Under the pieces are notes generated by a model. That model made no database searches and was not told the DNA's origin. It was given only the letters and a program-made list of their open reading frames with translations. DNA of 36,674 nt, from NCBI RefSeq assembly GCF_019042655.1, contig NZ_JAHPZO010000021.1, positions 1-36,674 on the forward strand, in the 5' to 3' direction. The DNA is from Planococcus sp. CP5-4_YE. Its GTDB lineage: Bacteria > Bacillota > Bacilli > Bacillales_A > Planococcaceae. Each line of letters begins with the position of its first letter. Position 1 is the stretch's first letter. This document shows, in pieces, positions 1 to 7,829 of the stretch. The position numbers and the translations under genes are program-made.

Positions 1-33
1 GCTTATCCGGCTGCGCGCCTTCTTTATGTCTGG

Positions 34-1092
34 TTAATCTTTGCGCGTGTATTTGCGCACCGCCGGCAAAATCTCTGTCGACAAGAGTTCAAGATTGCGC
101 TCGAGGCGCTCCATCGGCACACCGCCGAAATCCATTTGCGCAATATAACGCTGGTGGCCATAGAGTTCGTGCTGATACAAAATCTTTTCGATGATCTGCT
201 GGGGGCTGCCGATATTCATGACGCTTTCTTTCGTCGCGCCGTGCTGAAACGCTTCCTGGGGATAACCGCGGCCATTGGTTTTGACCATCCCTTTATCCAC
301 ATGTGGATAATATTCCGCAAGTGCTTGCTGGGTCGTCTCGGCGGCGTTGAAAAATCCAGCCGTCGCAACCGGCAATTGAGAAGAGTCGTGCCCTGCTTCT
401 GTTGCGGCATTGCGGTAAGCGTCGATGGTCATCTTGAAAGTCTCCGCAGGGCCGCCAAGCGTTGCCAGCATCATCGGCACACCGGCATGTCCTGCTTTGA
501 CGGCGCTTGATGGATGCCCGCCGACCGCACGCCAAATCGGCAGCCTGCCGTTTTCCGGGCGCGGTAAAATCTGCGCGTCTTTCAATGATGCGCGGAAGCG
601 GCCATTCCAGTTGACGGTTTCCTGTTCATTAATTTCAAGCAAGAGCTTGAATTTCTCTTCGTACAATTCTTCGTAATAGCGGATGTCATAGCCGAGCAAA
701 TCGAACAGCCCCACACGTGACGCCCGCCCGGCAATGATTTCCGCGCGCCCTTCTGAGATCAAATCGATCGTCGCGAAATCCTCGAAGACACGCACCGGGT
801 CAGAGGTGGAGATGATTGTTGAAGAGCTTGAGACTTTGATTTTTTCAGTTGCCTGCGCGATTGCCGATAGGACGACTGAATGCGCTTGTGTGGCGAAATA
901 TTCCTGATGGCTTTCGCCGACACTGAAAAAGTCGACGCCTGCCTGTTCGGCAAGCTGCGCAAAGCGGATAAGCTCGCGGACCCGCTCGCCTTCTGATTGC
1001 CGTTTTCCTGTATGTGGGTCCGGCAGATGGTCGCCGAGTGTATAAATTCCAAACTCGAGGCCGTTGTTCGGATTGATGCGGTATTGTTCCAT
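34..1092 (-). CDS. LLM-class flavin-dependent oxidoreductase (luciferase-like monooxygenase)
   Basis: A 352-residue protein with the bacterial luciferase-like fold pattern. It has an N-terminal FGIYTLGDH strand, the segment AGVDFFSVGESH (about residues 52-63), SSSSTIISTSDPVRVFEDFA, then ISEGRAEIIAGRAS, the typical phosphate/flavin-binding stretch of F420/FMN-dependent LLM oxidoreductases. Family members use reduced FMN and oxygen on diverse organic substrates. The substrate here cannot be read from sequence. Length is normal for the family. The ATG at 1092 is preceded by GGACGGAG, which supports the start. It is transcribed away from the lipoprotein gene at 1251, so the two probably share the 1093-1250 spacer for divergent promoters. 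The bases before its stop (1-33) hold nothing recognisable. Confidence 0.9.
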   Translation of the reverse strand: MEQYRINPNNGLEFGIYTLGDHLPDPHTGKRQSEGERVRELIRFAQLAEQAGVDFFSVGESHQEYFATQAHSVVLSAIAQATEKIKVSSSSTIISTSDPVRVFEDFATIDLISEGRAEIIAGRASRVGLFDLLGYDIRYYEELYEEKFKLLLEINEQETVNWNGRFRASLKDAQILPRPENGRLPIWRAVGGHPSSAVKAGHAGVPMMLATLGGPAETFKMTIDAYRNAATEAGHDSSQLPVATAGFFNAAETTQQALAEYYPHVDKGMVKTNGRGYPQEAFQHGATKESVMNIGSPQQIIEKILYQHELYGHQRYIAQMDFGGVPMERLERNLELLSTEILPAVRKYTRKD

Positions 1093-1250
1093 GTTCTCCG
1101 TCCTTTCGCCATGCGTTTTCCCAATCCTTTTTAGTATAACGGCTTACACGGTGGTGTGGAAATCATCCATTCGGCTGAAAAAGGAAGGAGAAGGCCGCTG
1201 TCTTGATGAACTAGTTATAGAAGTAAGTTATAGCATGAGGAGGCCAACAC

Positions 1251-2531
1251 ATGAAAAAATGGACAGCCGCTCTACTAGCGCTTGCAGGAATCCTGCTCGC
1301 TAACGGATGTTCCGCCGACAACGACGAAGACACGGCCGAAAGTGAAGCGGCTTCGAACATCGATGGGTTTTGGCAAGGGGCAATTGAAGTTCCCGGACAG
1401 CCGATCCCGTTTTCGATTGAAATCACTGGAGACGAAGGCACTTTAAGCATCCCGTTGCAAGGCGTTGAAAACTACCCGTTATCCACCATCAAGTTCGATG
1501 ACCCGGAAGTCGCCTTTGACACTACCATCCAAGGCGAGCGTCTGGTGTTCGAAGGTGCTTTGGAATCGCAAACAATCACCGGCAACATGACGCAGCAAAA
1601 TCAGAAGTTCCCGTTTGAACTCGAGCGCGGCGAAAAAGAACAAGCCGTCGATCCCGAGAAAATCATCGAAACGGAAGTCGAAGGCGGCATGATGCAAGCG
1701 CTCGAAGAAATTCCGGCAACGGACGGGCCCCACCCTGTAGCGATCCTCATTGCCGGTTCCGGGCCGACCGATAAAGACGGCAACTCGCTGACGCTCACCG
1801 GCAAAAACAATAGCTTGAAGATGCTCGCTGAAGAATTGAAAGCCGAGGGCATCGCCGTCATCCGCTACGACAAGCGCGGCATCGGCGACAATGCCGCACT
1901 CGCGAAGAATGAGTCCGAGCTGCGCTTTGACGATTATGCGGAAGATGCCGCTGCCTGGATCCGCTTTGCCAAAGAAGATGAGCGCTTTTCGGATGTTGCG
2001 GTTATCGGCCATAGCGAAGGCGCGCTCGTCGGCCTCGTCGCAGCCAATCAGCAAGGCGTCGATTCCTATGTATCGCTGACCGGCGTCGGGCGCACAGCCG
2101 ATGAACTGTTAAGAGAACAGCTCAGTACTTTACCTGCCGCACAACAGAAGGAAGCGGATGCGATTCTCGAACAACTCGCACAAGGCACCACGGTAGACGA
2201 CGTAAGCCCAGAACTGCAGCAAATCTTCCGCCCGTCCGTTCAGCCGTACCTGCAATCGTGGATGGCGTATGACCCGATTGAACAAGTCAAAAAACTCGAC
2301 GCGGAAGCATTGTTTGTTGGTGGCACGCGCGATTTGCAAGTGCCGGTACGGGATGCAGAACTGCTGCACGAAGCGAAATCCGGTTCCGAACTATTGATTG
2401 TCGACGGCATGAACCACGTATTGAAATCCGTTCCGGATGACCAACAAGCGAATATGGCGGCATACTCCGACCCGGAATTGCCGCTTGCTGATGGACTGGT
2501 CGATCGAATTGCGGAGTTTTTGAAAAACTGA
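1251..2531 (+). CDS. Alpha/beta hydrolase lipoprotein
   Basis: A 426-residue secreted lipoprotein. Lys-rich n-region, hydrophobic core and a lipobox ending ANGC (Cys about residue 20), then an acidic linker. Residues about 40-130 form a beta-rich domain of the type often placed before such hydrolases, and the rest is an alpha/beta hydrolase. The nucleophile elbow GHSEG has Ser255. GTRD gives Asp361 and GMNH gives His389, a complete triad in the right order. The oxyanion region is probably LIAGSGPTDKDGN (about residues 166-178). The family includes esterases and peptidases acting outside the membrane, and the substrate is unknown. The ATG follows GAGGAGGCCAACAC. It is convergent with the RDD gene across a shared terminator, and it is probably a single-gene unit. 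Confidence 0.88.
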   Translation: MKKWTAALLALAGILLANGCSADNDEDTAESEAASNIDGFWQGAIEVPGQPIPFSIEITGDEGTLSIPLQGVENYPLSTIKFDDPEVAFDTTIQGERLVFEGALESQTITGNMTQQNQKFPFELERGEKEQAVDPEKIIETEVEGGMMQALEEIPATDGPHPVAILIAGSGPTDKDGNSLTLTGKNNSLKMLAEELKAEGIAVIRYDKRGIGDNAALAKNESELRFDDYAEDAAAWIRFAKEDERFSDVAVIGHSEGALVGLVAANQQGVDSYVSLTGVGRTADELLREQLSTLPAAQQKEADAILEQLAQGTTVDDVSPELQQIFRPSVQPYLQSWMAYDPIEQVKKLDAEALFVGGTRDLQVPVRDAELLHEAKSGSELLIVDGMNHVLKSVPDDQQANMAAYSDPELPLADGLVDRIAEFLKN

Positions 2532-2534
2532 CAA

Positions 2535-2564
2535 AAAGACGGCACCCAAGTGGATGCCGTCTTT
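2535..2564. terminator. Bidirectional intrinsic terminator
   Basis: AAAGACGGCA (2535-2544) is complementary to TGCCGTCTTT (2555-2564) with a 10-base loop. A- and T-runs on both sides fit use from either direction. It lies between the convergent stops of the hydrolase (2531) and the RDD protein (2569). Confidence 0.88.
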
Positions 2565-2568
2565 CGAT

Positions 2569-2961
2569 TTACTGGTTAAGTTCACGGACTAAAGTGTGCG
2601 CGTAGCGATCATGCGGCATTTGCGCACCCATGTCCTGCCCGCGTTGCTTGAACCATTGAAGCGTCATGATTGAATCGCGATGTGCCACGCGTTTCAGGAT
2701 CTGCTCCCCCGTCAGTTCGCCGCCGTCTGCGTTTTCGATTTTGATGCCAGCGACCCTTTGTCCGACGGTCTGTCCGCGTGCCTTCAACTGGACGTATTCA
2801 AGCCCCCAGAACACAACGGTCGGCGTAATGAGCGCATGCACCCATTCCTGTTTAATCTTTTTACGCAGCAGCGGTTCCACGACTCCATTCACCGCACCGG
2901 AGATCGCAAAATCAATAGCCAGCGCCTTGCCGCGTTTTTTCGTCAATGCATCCATTCCCAT
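2569..2961 (-). CDS. RDD family membrane-associated protein
   Basis: A 130-residue protein with the features of a short RDD-domain protein: an Arg near the start (KKRGKALAIDFAISG, with the RxxAxxxD pattern that names the family), a hydrophobic middle (VHALITPTVVFWGLEY) and the conserved block GQTVGQRVAGIKIENADG. RDD proteins are small integral membrane proteins of mostly unknown role. Some act in Na+/Li+ or osmolyte transport. This one has weaker hydrophobicity than many, and its C-terminus is polar. The ATG at 2961 is preceded by GGGAGGAA. It is convergent with the hydrolase and divergent from the gene at 3074. Confidence 0.8.
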   Translation of the reverse strand: MGMDALTKKRGKALAIDFAISGAVNGVVEPLLRKKIKQEWVHALITPTVVFWGLEYVQLKARGQTVGQRVAGIKIENADGGELTGEQILKRVAHRDSIMTLQWFKQRGQDMGAQMPHDRYAHTLVRELNQ

Positions 2962-3073
2962 TCCTCCCTTATTTTCTGTCTCTTTCCATTATAACGAATG
3001 GACTCCGCAAAGACAGCAAGGGGCTGTATGCGTTATGATAAGGAAAAATCAAGGAAAAACGGGGGTGACACGC

Positions 3074-3685
3074 ATGGCATTTCTAGTAATTTGGCTGTTG
3101 ATGATTGCATACGCTGTCTTTTTTGCGCCTTCGGGTTCCGGCGGCATCGAGTTCGGCCCGCTGCTGATGGGTGAATGGGAAGGGGTCGACCCGCTCATCC
3201 TCGCTGTCTTCAACTCGCTCGGCATCTTTCCGCTCGTCTTTTTGACGCTTCTCGTGCCGAACGACCGCTTCCGCTGGCCGGCGTGGCCGTTCGCGCTCGT
3301 GTCGTTCGGGGTCGGAGCGTTCTCGCTCTTGCCGTATTTCGCATTCGGCGACAAGCCGCCAGAGAAAAAGCGCCGCGGGCCGAATTGGCTGCACCGGATC
3401 CTGCGCTCGAAAGCGTGGCTGATCTTTGTCGCCGCCATCAGCATCATCAATTTCCTCACCGTCTTCCGCGGCTTCTCGCCAGAAGCTTACGTGGAAGCGT
3501 TCCAGACTTCGAGTTTGGTATCGGTCATGACCATCGACTGGTTCGTCCTCTGGGGCTTGTCGGTCTATGCCACTTACCGCTTCTTGCCGGAAGCGAACTT
3601 CAAGCAATTGGCTTTATTGCCAGTGGTCGGCCCTGTATTGGTGCTGCTAATGAACCGGAAAAAGCAAAAGGAAGAAACCGTTTAA
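3074..3685 (+). CDS. Uncharacterised multi-pass membrane protein
   Basis: A 203-residue protein starting at the ATG at 3074, which has GGGGGTGA seven bases upstream. The open frame continues further upstream but without a better ribosome-binding site. Five hydrophobic stretches are visible: residues 1-17, about 40-60, 68-90, 112-130 and 150-165, with a possible sixth at 178-192. The basic loop KPPEKKRRGPNW is probably cytoplasmic. No known catalytic motif was recognised. The general layout resembles small conserved membrane proteins of bacteria and cyanobacteria, but I cannot name a family with confidence. Its stop codon lies inside the loop of a terminator, so it is probably a single-gene unit. 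Confidence 0.8.
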   Translation: MAFLVIWLLMIAYAVFFAPSGSGGIEFGPLLMGEWEGVDPLILAVFNSLGIFPLVFLTLLVPNDRFRWPAWPFALVSFGVGAFSLLPYFAFGDKPPEKKRRGPNWLHRILRSKAWLIFVAAISIINFLTVFRGFSPEAYVEAFQTSSLVSVMTIDWFVLWGLSVYATYRFLPEANFKQLALLPVVGPVLVLLMNRKKQKEETV

Positions 3686-3700
3686 TGGTTTCTTCCTTTT
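3666..3700 (+). terminator. Intrinsic terminator overlapping the 3' end of the membrane protein gene
   Basis: AAAAGGAAGAAACC (3666-3679) pairs perfectly with GGTTTCTTCCTTTT (3687-3700) around a 7-base loop that contains the TAA stop. The stem is partly coding sequence. Confidence 0.9.
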
Positions 3701-3724
3701 TATGTGTAACTTTTCACGGTTACA

Positions 3725-4939
3725 TTATAGTTTCTCCAGTACCTTGTCTGAAGAAAATTGCACCGGCAACGCTTCTTTCGATTTTCCTTTTAGAGATAAA
3801 TAAGTTCCTACTCTTAACAGATACTCAATCGGTCCCTGACTGAAATAATTCAAATACATGCTGCTCGCTGCCATTTGTAAAGCGTATACACCAATAGCAA
3901 GCACAAAACCAATCCATAAATGGCTGTTGCCAAACAAACCTAATCCGTAGCCATAAAAAATAGAAGTCATAAGAACCGACTGCATCAAATAATTGGTTAA
4001 AGATAGTTTGCCCACAGCTTCAAATAACCCCATAATTCTAGACGACTGATATTTATGATACATCAACACAAAGAAAGCCACATACCCGATTGCTAAAATA
4101 AAGCTTCCGGCAGTGAACAAACCGTCCGTTATGGGATGGCCTTCAATTAAATGAGGAATCTTTAATGCAACCCCCGCAGGAATAAGCCAAACCGCCACAC
4201 GATATTTTCTTGAATAAGATTCGATATCGGTGAACCAATTGCTTTTCGCCGCGATCATCCCTAATAAAAACATGAACAAAAAAGAAAGTTGGCTAATTAA
4301 ATACATCCCAAACATCAGGCCAATTGGAAAATCAAAAAAAGCCGGTAGCTCTGAAGCAAAGTCGTTGATTTCACTATACGAACCTTGGCCATAAACCGCT
4401 TTTGCCTCCATCAGATAACTACGCACACCTTCTGTCATATCGCCACCGAACGCGATTGCTCTAAGGTTTTCTTCTATAGGGAAAAATGATGCTGAAATAG
4501 TCAAAATTGAAACGGCCACAAAGCTTTTCACCAAGAATTCCCTTGTTCTCCCCAAAAAGAAAATCAATAGAAAACAAGACAAGCCATAAAAAACAAGAAT
4601 ATCCCCTTCCCAGATAAACGTCGCATGAAGCAGTCCGATACCAATCAGCATCAATGCCCGTCTTAAAATATTTCTTTTAATACCCTTACCTTTGTTCATT
4701 AATGAATCCCGCAGTTTAATTAAAGAAAAACCAAATAAAAAAGTGAAAATGGGCATCGCACTGTATTCAATAAACACTTTAATGAAATAATAAATACCTA
4801 GACTCGGTGCATCTAACTCATAAAAAGAAATATATCCCTTTCCAATCACGCCATATTGAAAAATTAAAAGATTTGCCAAAATGATGCCCAACAAACTAAA
4901 CCCTCTTAAAGCGTCTGCTACCCGTATTCTTGATTTCAT
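3725..4939 (-). CDS. DUF418 domain-containing membrane protein
   Basis: A 404-residue, very hydrophobic protein that begins with the family signature RIRVADALRGFSLLGIILANL. The N-terminal part has several transmembrane helices with short basic loops (SLMNKGKGIKRNILRRA). The C-terminal half contains AVGKLSLTNYLMQS and ends with GPIEYLLRVGTYL, both diagnostic of DUF418 (YeiB-like) proteins. Members are predicted transporters or acyltransferase-like membrane proteins without a settled function. The ATG at 4939 is preceded by GGGAGGG. The coding sequence is more AT-rich than its neighbours (many AAA, TTT and AAT codons), which hints at separate ancestry. It stands alone between terminators. Confidence 0.88.
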   Translation of the reverse strand: MKSRIRVADALRGFSLLGIILANLLIFQYGVIGKGYISFYELDAPSLGIYYFIKVFIEYSAMPIFTFLFGFSLIKLRDSLMNKGKGIKRNILRRALMLIGIGLLHATFIWEGDILVFYGLSCFLLIFFLGRTREFLVKSFVAVSILTISASFFPIEENLRAIAFGGDMTEGVRSYLMEAKAVYGQGSYSEINDFASELPAFFDFPIGLMFGMYLISQLSFLFMFLLGMIAAKSNWFTDIESYSRKYRVAVWLIPAGVALKIPHLIEGHPITDGLFTAGSFILAIGYVAFFVLMYHKYQSSRIMGLFEAVGKLSLTNYLMQSVLMTSIFYGYGLGLFGNSHLWIGFVLAIGVYALQMAASSMYLNYFSQGPIEYLLRVGTYLSLKGKSKEALPVQFSSDKVLEKL

Positions 4940-5052
4940 CCGAGCCCTCCCATATTTGAATCCACTTTATTCCAATTTATAGCAAAGACTTAAAAATTGG
5001 AAGAAGATTTAAATCAAAATTTAAAAAAGCTGCTATTAGTTCGATTAAGATA

Positions 5053-5088
5053 AAAACGTTCCCAAGCGTTTAGCTGGGAACGTTTTTA
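5053..5088 (-). terminator. Intrinsic terminator of the ABC-F gene
   Basis: AAAAACGTTCCCA (5053-5065) faces TGGGAACGTTTTT (5076-5088), with AGC/GCT extending the stem. It lies just after the stop of the minus-strand ATPase gene, and the A-run at 5053-5057 supplies the uridine tract for that direction. Confidence 0.92.
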
Positions 5089-5122
5089 TTGGATTATACA
5101 ATTTTGAGATATCGATTTTTGG

Positions 5123-6745
5123 TTATTGCATCGCACCCGTGCGCACTTTCTGCTTGTCCACAGCCCACTCATATGAACCTTCATGCAAGGTTAGGGTTTG
5201 GTCTTCAATCCAGGCAACTTTCGTGAACAGCTTCTGCAGGAAATAGCGGTCGTGGCTGATCGCGATGATCGTGCCGTTGAACTCCTTCAAGGTTTCCTCA
5301 AGCACTTCACGCGATTCGATGTCGAGGTGATTGGTCGGCTCATCCAATATGAGCACATTGCAGTCTTCCTGCATCAGCTGCGCAAGACGCAAGCGCATCT
5401 TCTCGCCCCCGCTGAGATCCTTGACGCGCTTGAAGACATCATGGCCGTAGAACAGAAATTGCGCGAGCACATGGCGGGCGTCGCCTTCTGTCATCGACAA
5501 TTTATCACGAAACGCTTCGATGACACGCGCCTCCCCGTCGAACGCTTCGAATTGCTGGGCGAGATAGCCGATTTTCACATTGCTGCCGCGGCGCACTTCC
5601 CCGCCGACCGGTTCGATCTCGCCCAATAAAATCTTCAGCAAAGTCGATTTGCCGGTGCCGTTGTCTCCGACGATCGCCAAGCGGTCCTGCCAATAAACGG
5701 ACAGCTCGACATCGGCAAACAGCACCTCATCGCCGAAGCCATGGAACACATCCTGCAGTTCGAATACCCTCTTGCCGCTGCGGTCCTTAGCTTGCAATTT
5801 TAAGTTCATCGCCTTTTCTACCGACGGCCGCTTCACTTTTTCCATACGCTCGAGCATCTTCTCCATCATTTTTGCTTTGCGGAACAAATCTGGATTCGGC
5901 GGCGAGGCTTCGTTCGCCCATTGGCGCAGGCGGCGTATGGATTCCTTGATCTTCTGGATTTTCTTCTGCTGTTCTTTATAGGCCGCAAATTGCTGCTCCA
6001 TCTTTGCCTGCTTATTGCGCAAATAGGCATCGTAATCGCCTTTGCTTTCCCACATCTCGCCGTCTTCGATTTCATAGACTTTGTGCACGACGTTATTGAG
6101 GAACTGCCGGTCATGCGAAATGACGACGACCGTGCCGCTGTAGTATTCCAAGTAATGTTCGAGCCATTCAATCGCCGACAGATCCAAATGGTTCGTCGGT
6201 TCATCGAGCAGCAGGACAGAGGGCTTGCGCAAAATGAGCTGCGCGAGCATCACTTTCGTTTTCTCCCCGCCGCTGAGCGAATCAAAACGCTGGCCCGTAA
6301 GCGCTGCGACGCCAAGGCCGTTCGCTACGGCTGCGATTTTGGACTCCGTTTCGTAACCGCCGGCTTCCATAAACTGCTCCTGCAGCTCGCCGTATTGCCG
6401 CAGCACGCGTTCGTCTGCGCCGCTCGACAACTGGGTTTCCAGTTCGCCGAGCCGCCTCTCGATCCCGTGCAATTCGCTGAAGCTTTCGTTCAAGACTTCA
6501 TATACGCTATACCCCGGATAATCCGGAATTTGGTGCAAATAACCGATTTGGGTGTTCTTCGTCCGGACGATGGTGCCAGCATCCGGCTCTTCCAGTCCCG
6601 CCAGCAGTTGGAATAAAGTAGTCTTGCCTGAGCCGTTGCGGCCGACAACCGCAATCCGTTCTTTCTCATTGATTTCGAATGATAAATTGGTGAAAATTTC
6701 ATTGCCGCCGATGGTTTTTGTTAGTTGTTGTGCTGTGATTTGCAT
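5123..6745 (-). CDS. ABC-F family ATPase (ribosome-associated; possible antibiotic resistance factor)
   Basis: A 540-residue protein with two fused ABC cassettes and no membrane domain. Cassette 1 has Walker A GRNGSGKTT (about residues 35-43), signature LSGGEKTKV and Walker B LLLDEPTNHLDL. The interdomain linker (about residues 225-320) is rich in Lys, Arg and Gln (KMEQQFAAYKEQQKKIQKI), as in the P-site tRNA interaction motif region. Cassette 2 has GDNGTGKST, LSGGEKMRL and LILDEPTNHLDI. ABC-F proteins act on ribosomes, either as translation factors or by dislodging antibiotics. Length suits both groups. GGAGG lies eight bases before the ATG. Upstream is a 44-codon ORF, a terminator and a pairing element that abuts this ribosome-binding site, which is the arrangement seen for inducible resistance ABC-F genes. 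Resistance is an inference. Confidence 0.92.
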   Translation of the reverse strand: MQITAQQLTKTIGGNEIFTNLSFEINEKERIAVVGRNGSGKTTLFQLLAGLEEPDAGTIVRTKNTQIGYLHQIPDYPGYSVYEVLNESFSELHGIERRLGELETQLSSGADERVLRQYGELQEQFMEAGGYETESKIAAVANGLGVAALTGQRFDSLSGGEKTKVMLAQLILRKPSVLLLDEPTNHLDLSAIEWLEHYLEYYSGTVVVISHDRQFLNNVVHKVYEIEDGEMWESKGDYDAYLRNKQAKMEQQFAAYKEQQKKIQKIKESIRRLRQWANEASPPNPDLFRKAKMMEKMLERMEKVKRPSVEKAMNLKLQAKDRSGKRVFELQDVFHGFGDEVLFADVELSVYWQDRLAIVGDNGTGKSTLLKILLGEIEPVGGEVRRGSNVKIGYLAQQFEAFDGEARVIEAFRDKLSMTEGDARHVLAQFLFYGHDVFKRVKDLSGGEKMRLRLAQLMQEDCNVLILDEPTNHLDIESREVLEETLKEFNGTIIAISHDRYFLQKLFTKVAWIEDQTLTLHEGSYEWAVDKQKVRTGAMQ

Positions 6746-6761
6746 ATTTTACGCCTCCAGG

Positions 6762-6850
6762 GCGCAGCTGAAAAATCGGTACAAAAAAAGACCGCCCCGT
6801 ATCGGGCAGTCTTTTCTACTGGTGAAAAGAATGTCAGATATCAGCTGCGC
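6762..6850 (-). promoter_or_regulatory. Probable leader-peptide attenuator of the ABC-F gene
   Basis: Two nested structures lie between the small ORF and the ATPase gene. Inner: a G+C-rich hairpin (6786-6815; GTC/GAC, GGGC/GCCC stem with one mismatch) followed in the minus-strand transcript by seven U residues, an intrinsic terminator. Outer: GCGCAGCTGA (6762-6771) is exactly complementary to TCAGCTGCGC (6841-6850). The first abuts the GGAGG of the ATPase and the second is the last codons plus stop of the small ORF. A ribosome halted at the end of the ORF would block the outer pairing. This matches the logic of attenuators before vmlR, msr and lmo0919-type ABC-F genes, but regulation is inferred. 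Confidence 0.65.
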
Positions 6851-6975
6851 GTGATTTTGAAATTGACTAAAAAAGGGCAGACTTCTCCCGCCGGCGTCAA
6901 ATCAAACGTAATGACACGTGTGAAATACAAAGCTTCCTCCATTTTCACACCCATCACCGCAGCACATTTCTCCAT
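6841..6975 (-). CDS. 44-codon ORF upstream of the ABC-F gene (leader peptide or small protein)
   Basis: Starts MEKCAAVMGVKMEEAL, contains FTRVITFDLTPAGEVCP and ends FKITRS. The ATG has GGAGGTGAC at ideal spacing, stronger than many full-size genes here, so it is very probably translated. It has no signal peptide or membrane helix, and two cysteines. Its 3' end, including the stop codon, is complementary to the region just before the ATPase ribosome-binding site. It could be a regulatory leader peptide or a small conserved protein that merely precedes the ATPase. 44 residues is long for a leader. I do not recognise a family. Confidence 0.65.
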   Translation of the reverse strand: MEKCAAVMGVKMEEALYFTRVITFDLTPAGEVCPFLVNFKITRS

Positions 6976-7007
6976 TCTTGTCACCTCCGTTTCGTTTAAT
7001 TGTCTTA

Positions 7008-7036
7008 ATATTACCACATTTATTCAAGGAAGGGAA
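7008..7036 (-). promoter_or_regulatory. Probable promoter of the leader ORF/ABC-F unit
   Basis: On the minus strand, TGGTAATAT gives an extended -10 (TAATAT at 7008-7013). TTCCCT (7031-7036) lies 17 bases upstream as a poor -35, which is compatible with an extended -10 promoter. The start would fall about 25-30 bases before the small ORF. Confidence 0.45.
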
Positions 7037-7061
7037 TATCCAAATCTGCTATTTTCCCTGA

Positions 7062-7724
7062 TTACCCCTTAGCTGGTACCTGCTCTAGCAGAGCTTTCAA
7101 TTCGGATAACCCATCAATCACAGCGTCCGCTTCTTTTAATTCCTGTTCCTGCGCAAAATCGAAGCGGCAGCCGACCGCAAACAAACCGTTCGCTTTCGCC
7201 GCACGAATATCGGACAAACGGTCTCCAACAACCGCCCCTTCTGTCACCCCGTATTTCTCGATAATCATGCGCACAAGCTCCCCTTTATCAGATGTAGCGG
7301 CTTGTTCGATGCTGAACGTTTCCGTCACCCATTCCGCTAAGCCATAGCGCGTTACAATCGCCGCCAAGTAACGGACCAGCCCGTTGCTGGCAATGAAAAT
7401 CGAGTAGCCACTCTCATAAAGCTCGCCGAACACCTTCCTAACGTCGGGGTATAGAGCCCCTTTGCCGTTCTTAATATTCGCGATCAGCCGCTCCAGGAAA
7501 TAGCCATCCATTTCACGCTTGGTCTCCTCAGCTTTCCCTGGCAACAGCGCTTCCCATACTTCAGGCAGCGGTACGCCCATAATGTTCCGGTATTCCTCTA
7601 TCGGCGCAGGACCTTGCCATTCGCCTCGTTCACGAAGAACCGAAAACGATTCTTCCAAAGATTGTTCCAAAATCGTGGCAGTCTGGAACAAGGTGCCGTC
7701 CATATCAAAAATAATAGCTTTCAT
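7062..7724 (-). CDS. HAD-superfamily hydrolase (phosphoglycolate-phosphatase-like)
   Basis: A 220-residue protein when started at the ATG at 7724 (MKAIIFDMDGTLFQT), which has AGGAGGTAGGGAG upstream. The frame extends to 7766 but that start lacks a ribosome-binding site. Motif I is DMDGTLF, with nucleophile Asp about residue 7 and acid/base Asp about residue 9. Motif II is IFIASNG, motif III the Lys in TSDKGEL and motif IV VVGDRLSDIRAAKANG. A helical cap lies between motifs I and II, as in PGP/PpaX-type phosphatases (subfamily IA). The substrate is a small phosphomonoester of unknown identity. The gene lies between the aldo/keto reductase and the ABC-F unit, all on the minus strand, but a terminator separates it from the reductase. 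Confidence 0.88.
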   Translation of the reverse strand: MKAIIFDMDGTLFQTATILEQSLEESFSVLRERGEWQGPAPIEEYRNIMGVPLPEVWEALLPGKAEETKREMDGYFLERLIANIKNGKGALYPDVRKVFGELYESGYSIFIASNGLVRYLAAIVTRYGLAEWVTETFSIEQAATSDKGELVRMIIEKYGVTEGAVVGDRLSDIRAAKANGLFAVGCRFDFAQEQELKEADAVIDGLSELKALLEQVPAKG

Positions 7725-7791
7725 CTCCCTACCTCCTGTTCTTCTGATAAAGATCGTAAATTCCATTGAAAGTTCCCAGGTTCCGCAAAAA

Positions 7792-7817
7792 AACCGGCAC
7801 GCAATGGCGCACCGGTT
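7792..7817 (-). terminator. Intrinsic terminator of the aldo/keto reductase gene
   Basis: AACCGG (7792-7797) pairs with CCGGTT (7812-7817). The stem extends by four further pairs, two of them wobble, to a 6-base loop. The A-run at 7787-7793 gives a U-tract for minus-strand transcripts. Confidence 0.8.
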
Positions 7818-7829
7818 GAATGTGATCCC

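Noticed and set aside
1479..2054. 191-codon minus-strand ORF
   Set aside because: Antisense of the hydrolase gene, no ribosome-binding site or known motif.
5921..6616. 231-codon plus-strand ORF inside the ABC-F gene
   Set aside because: Shadow of a high-GC coding strand; composition is unlike a real protein and the opposite frame has complete ATPase motifs.
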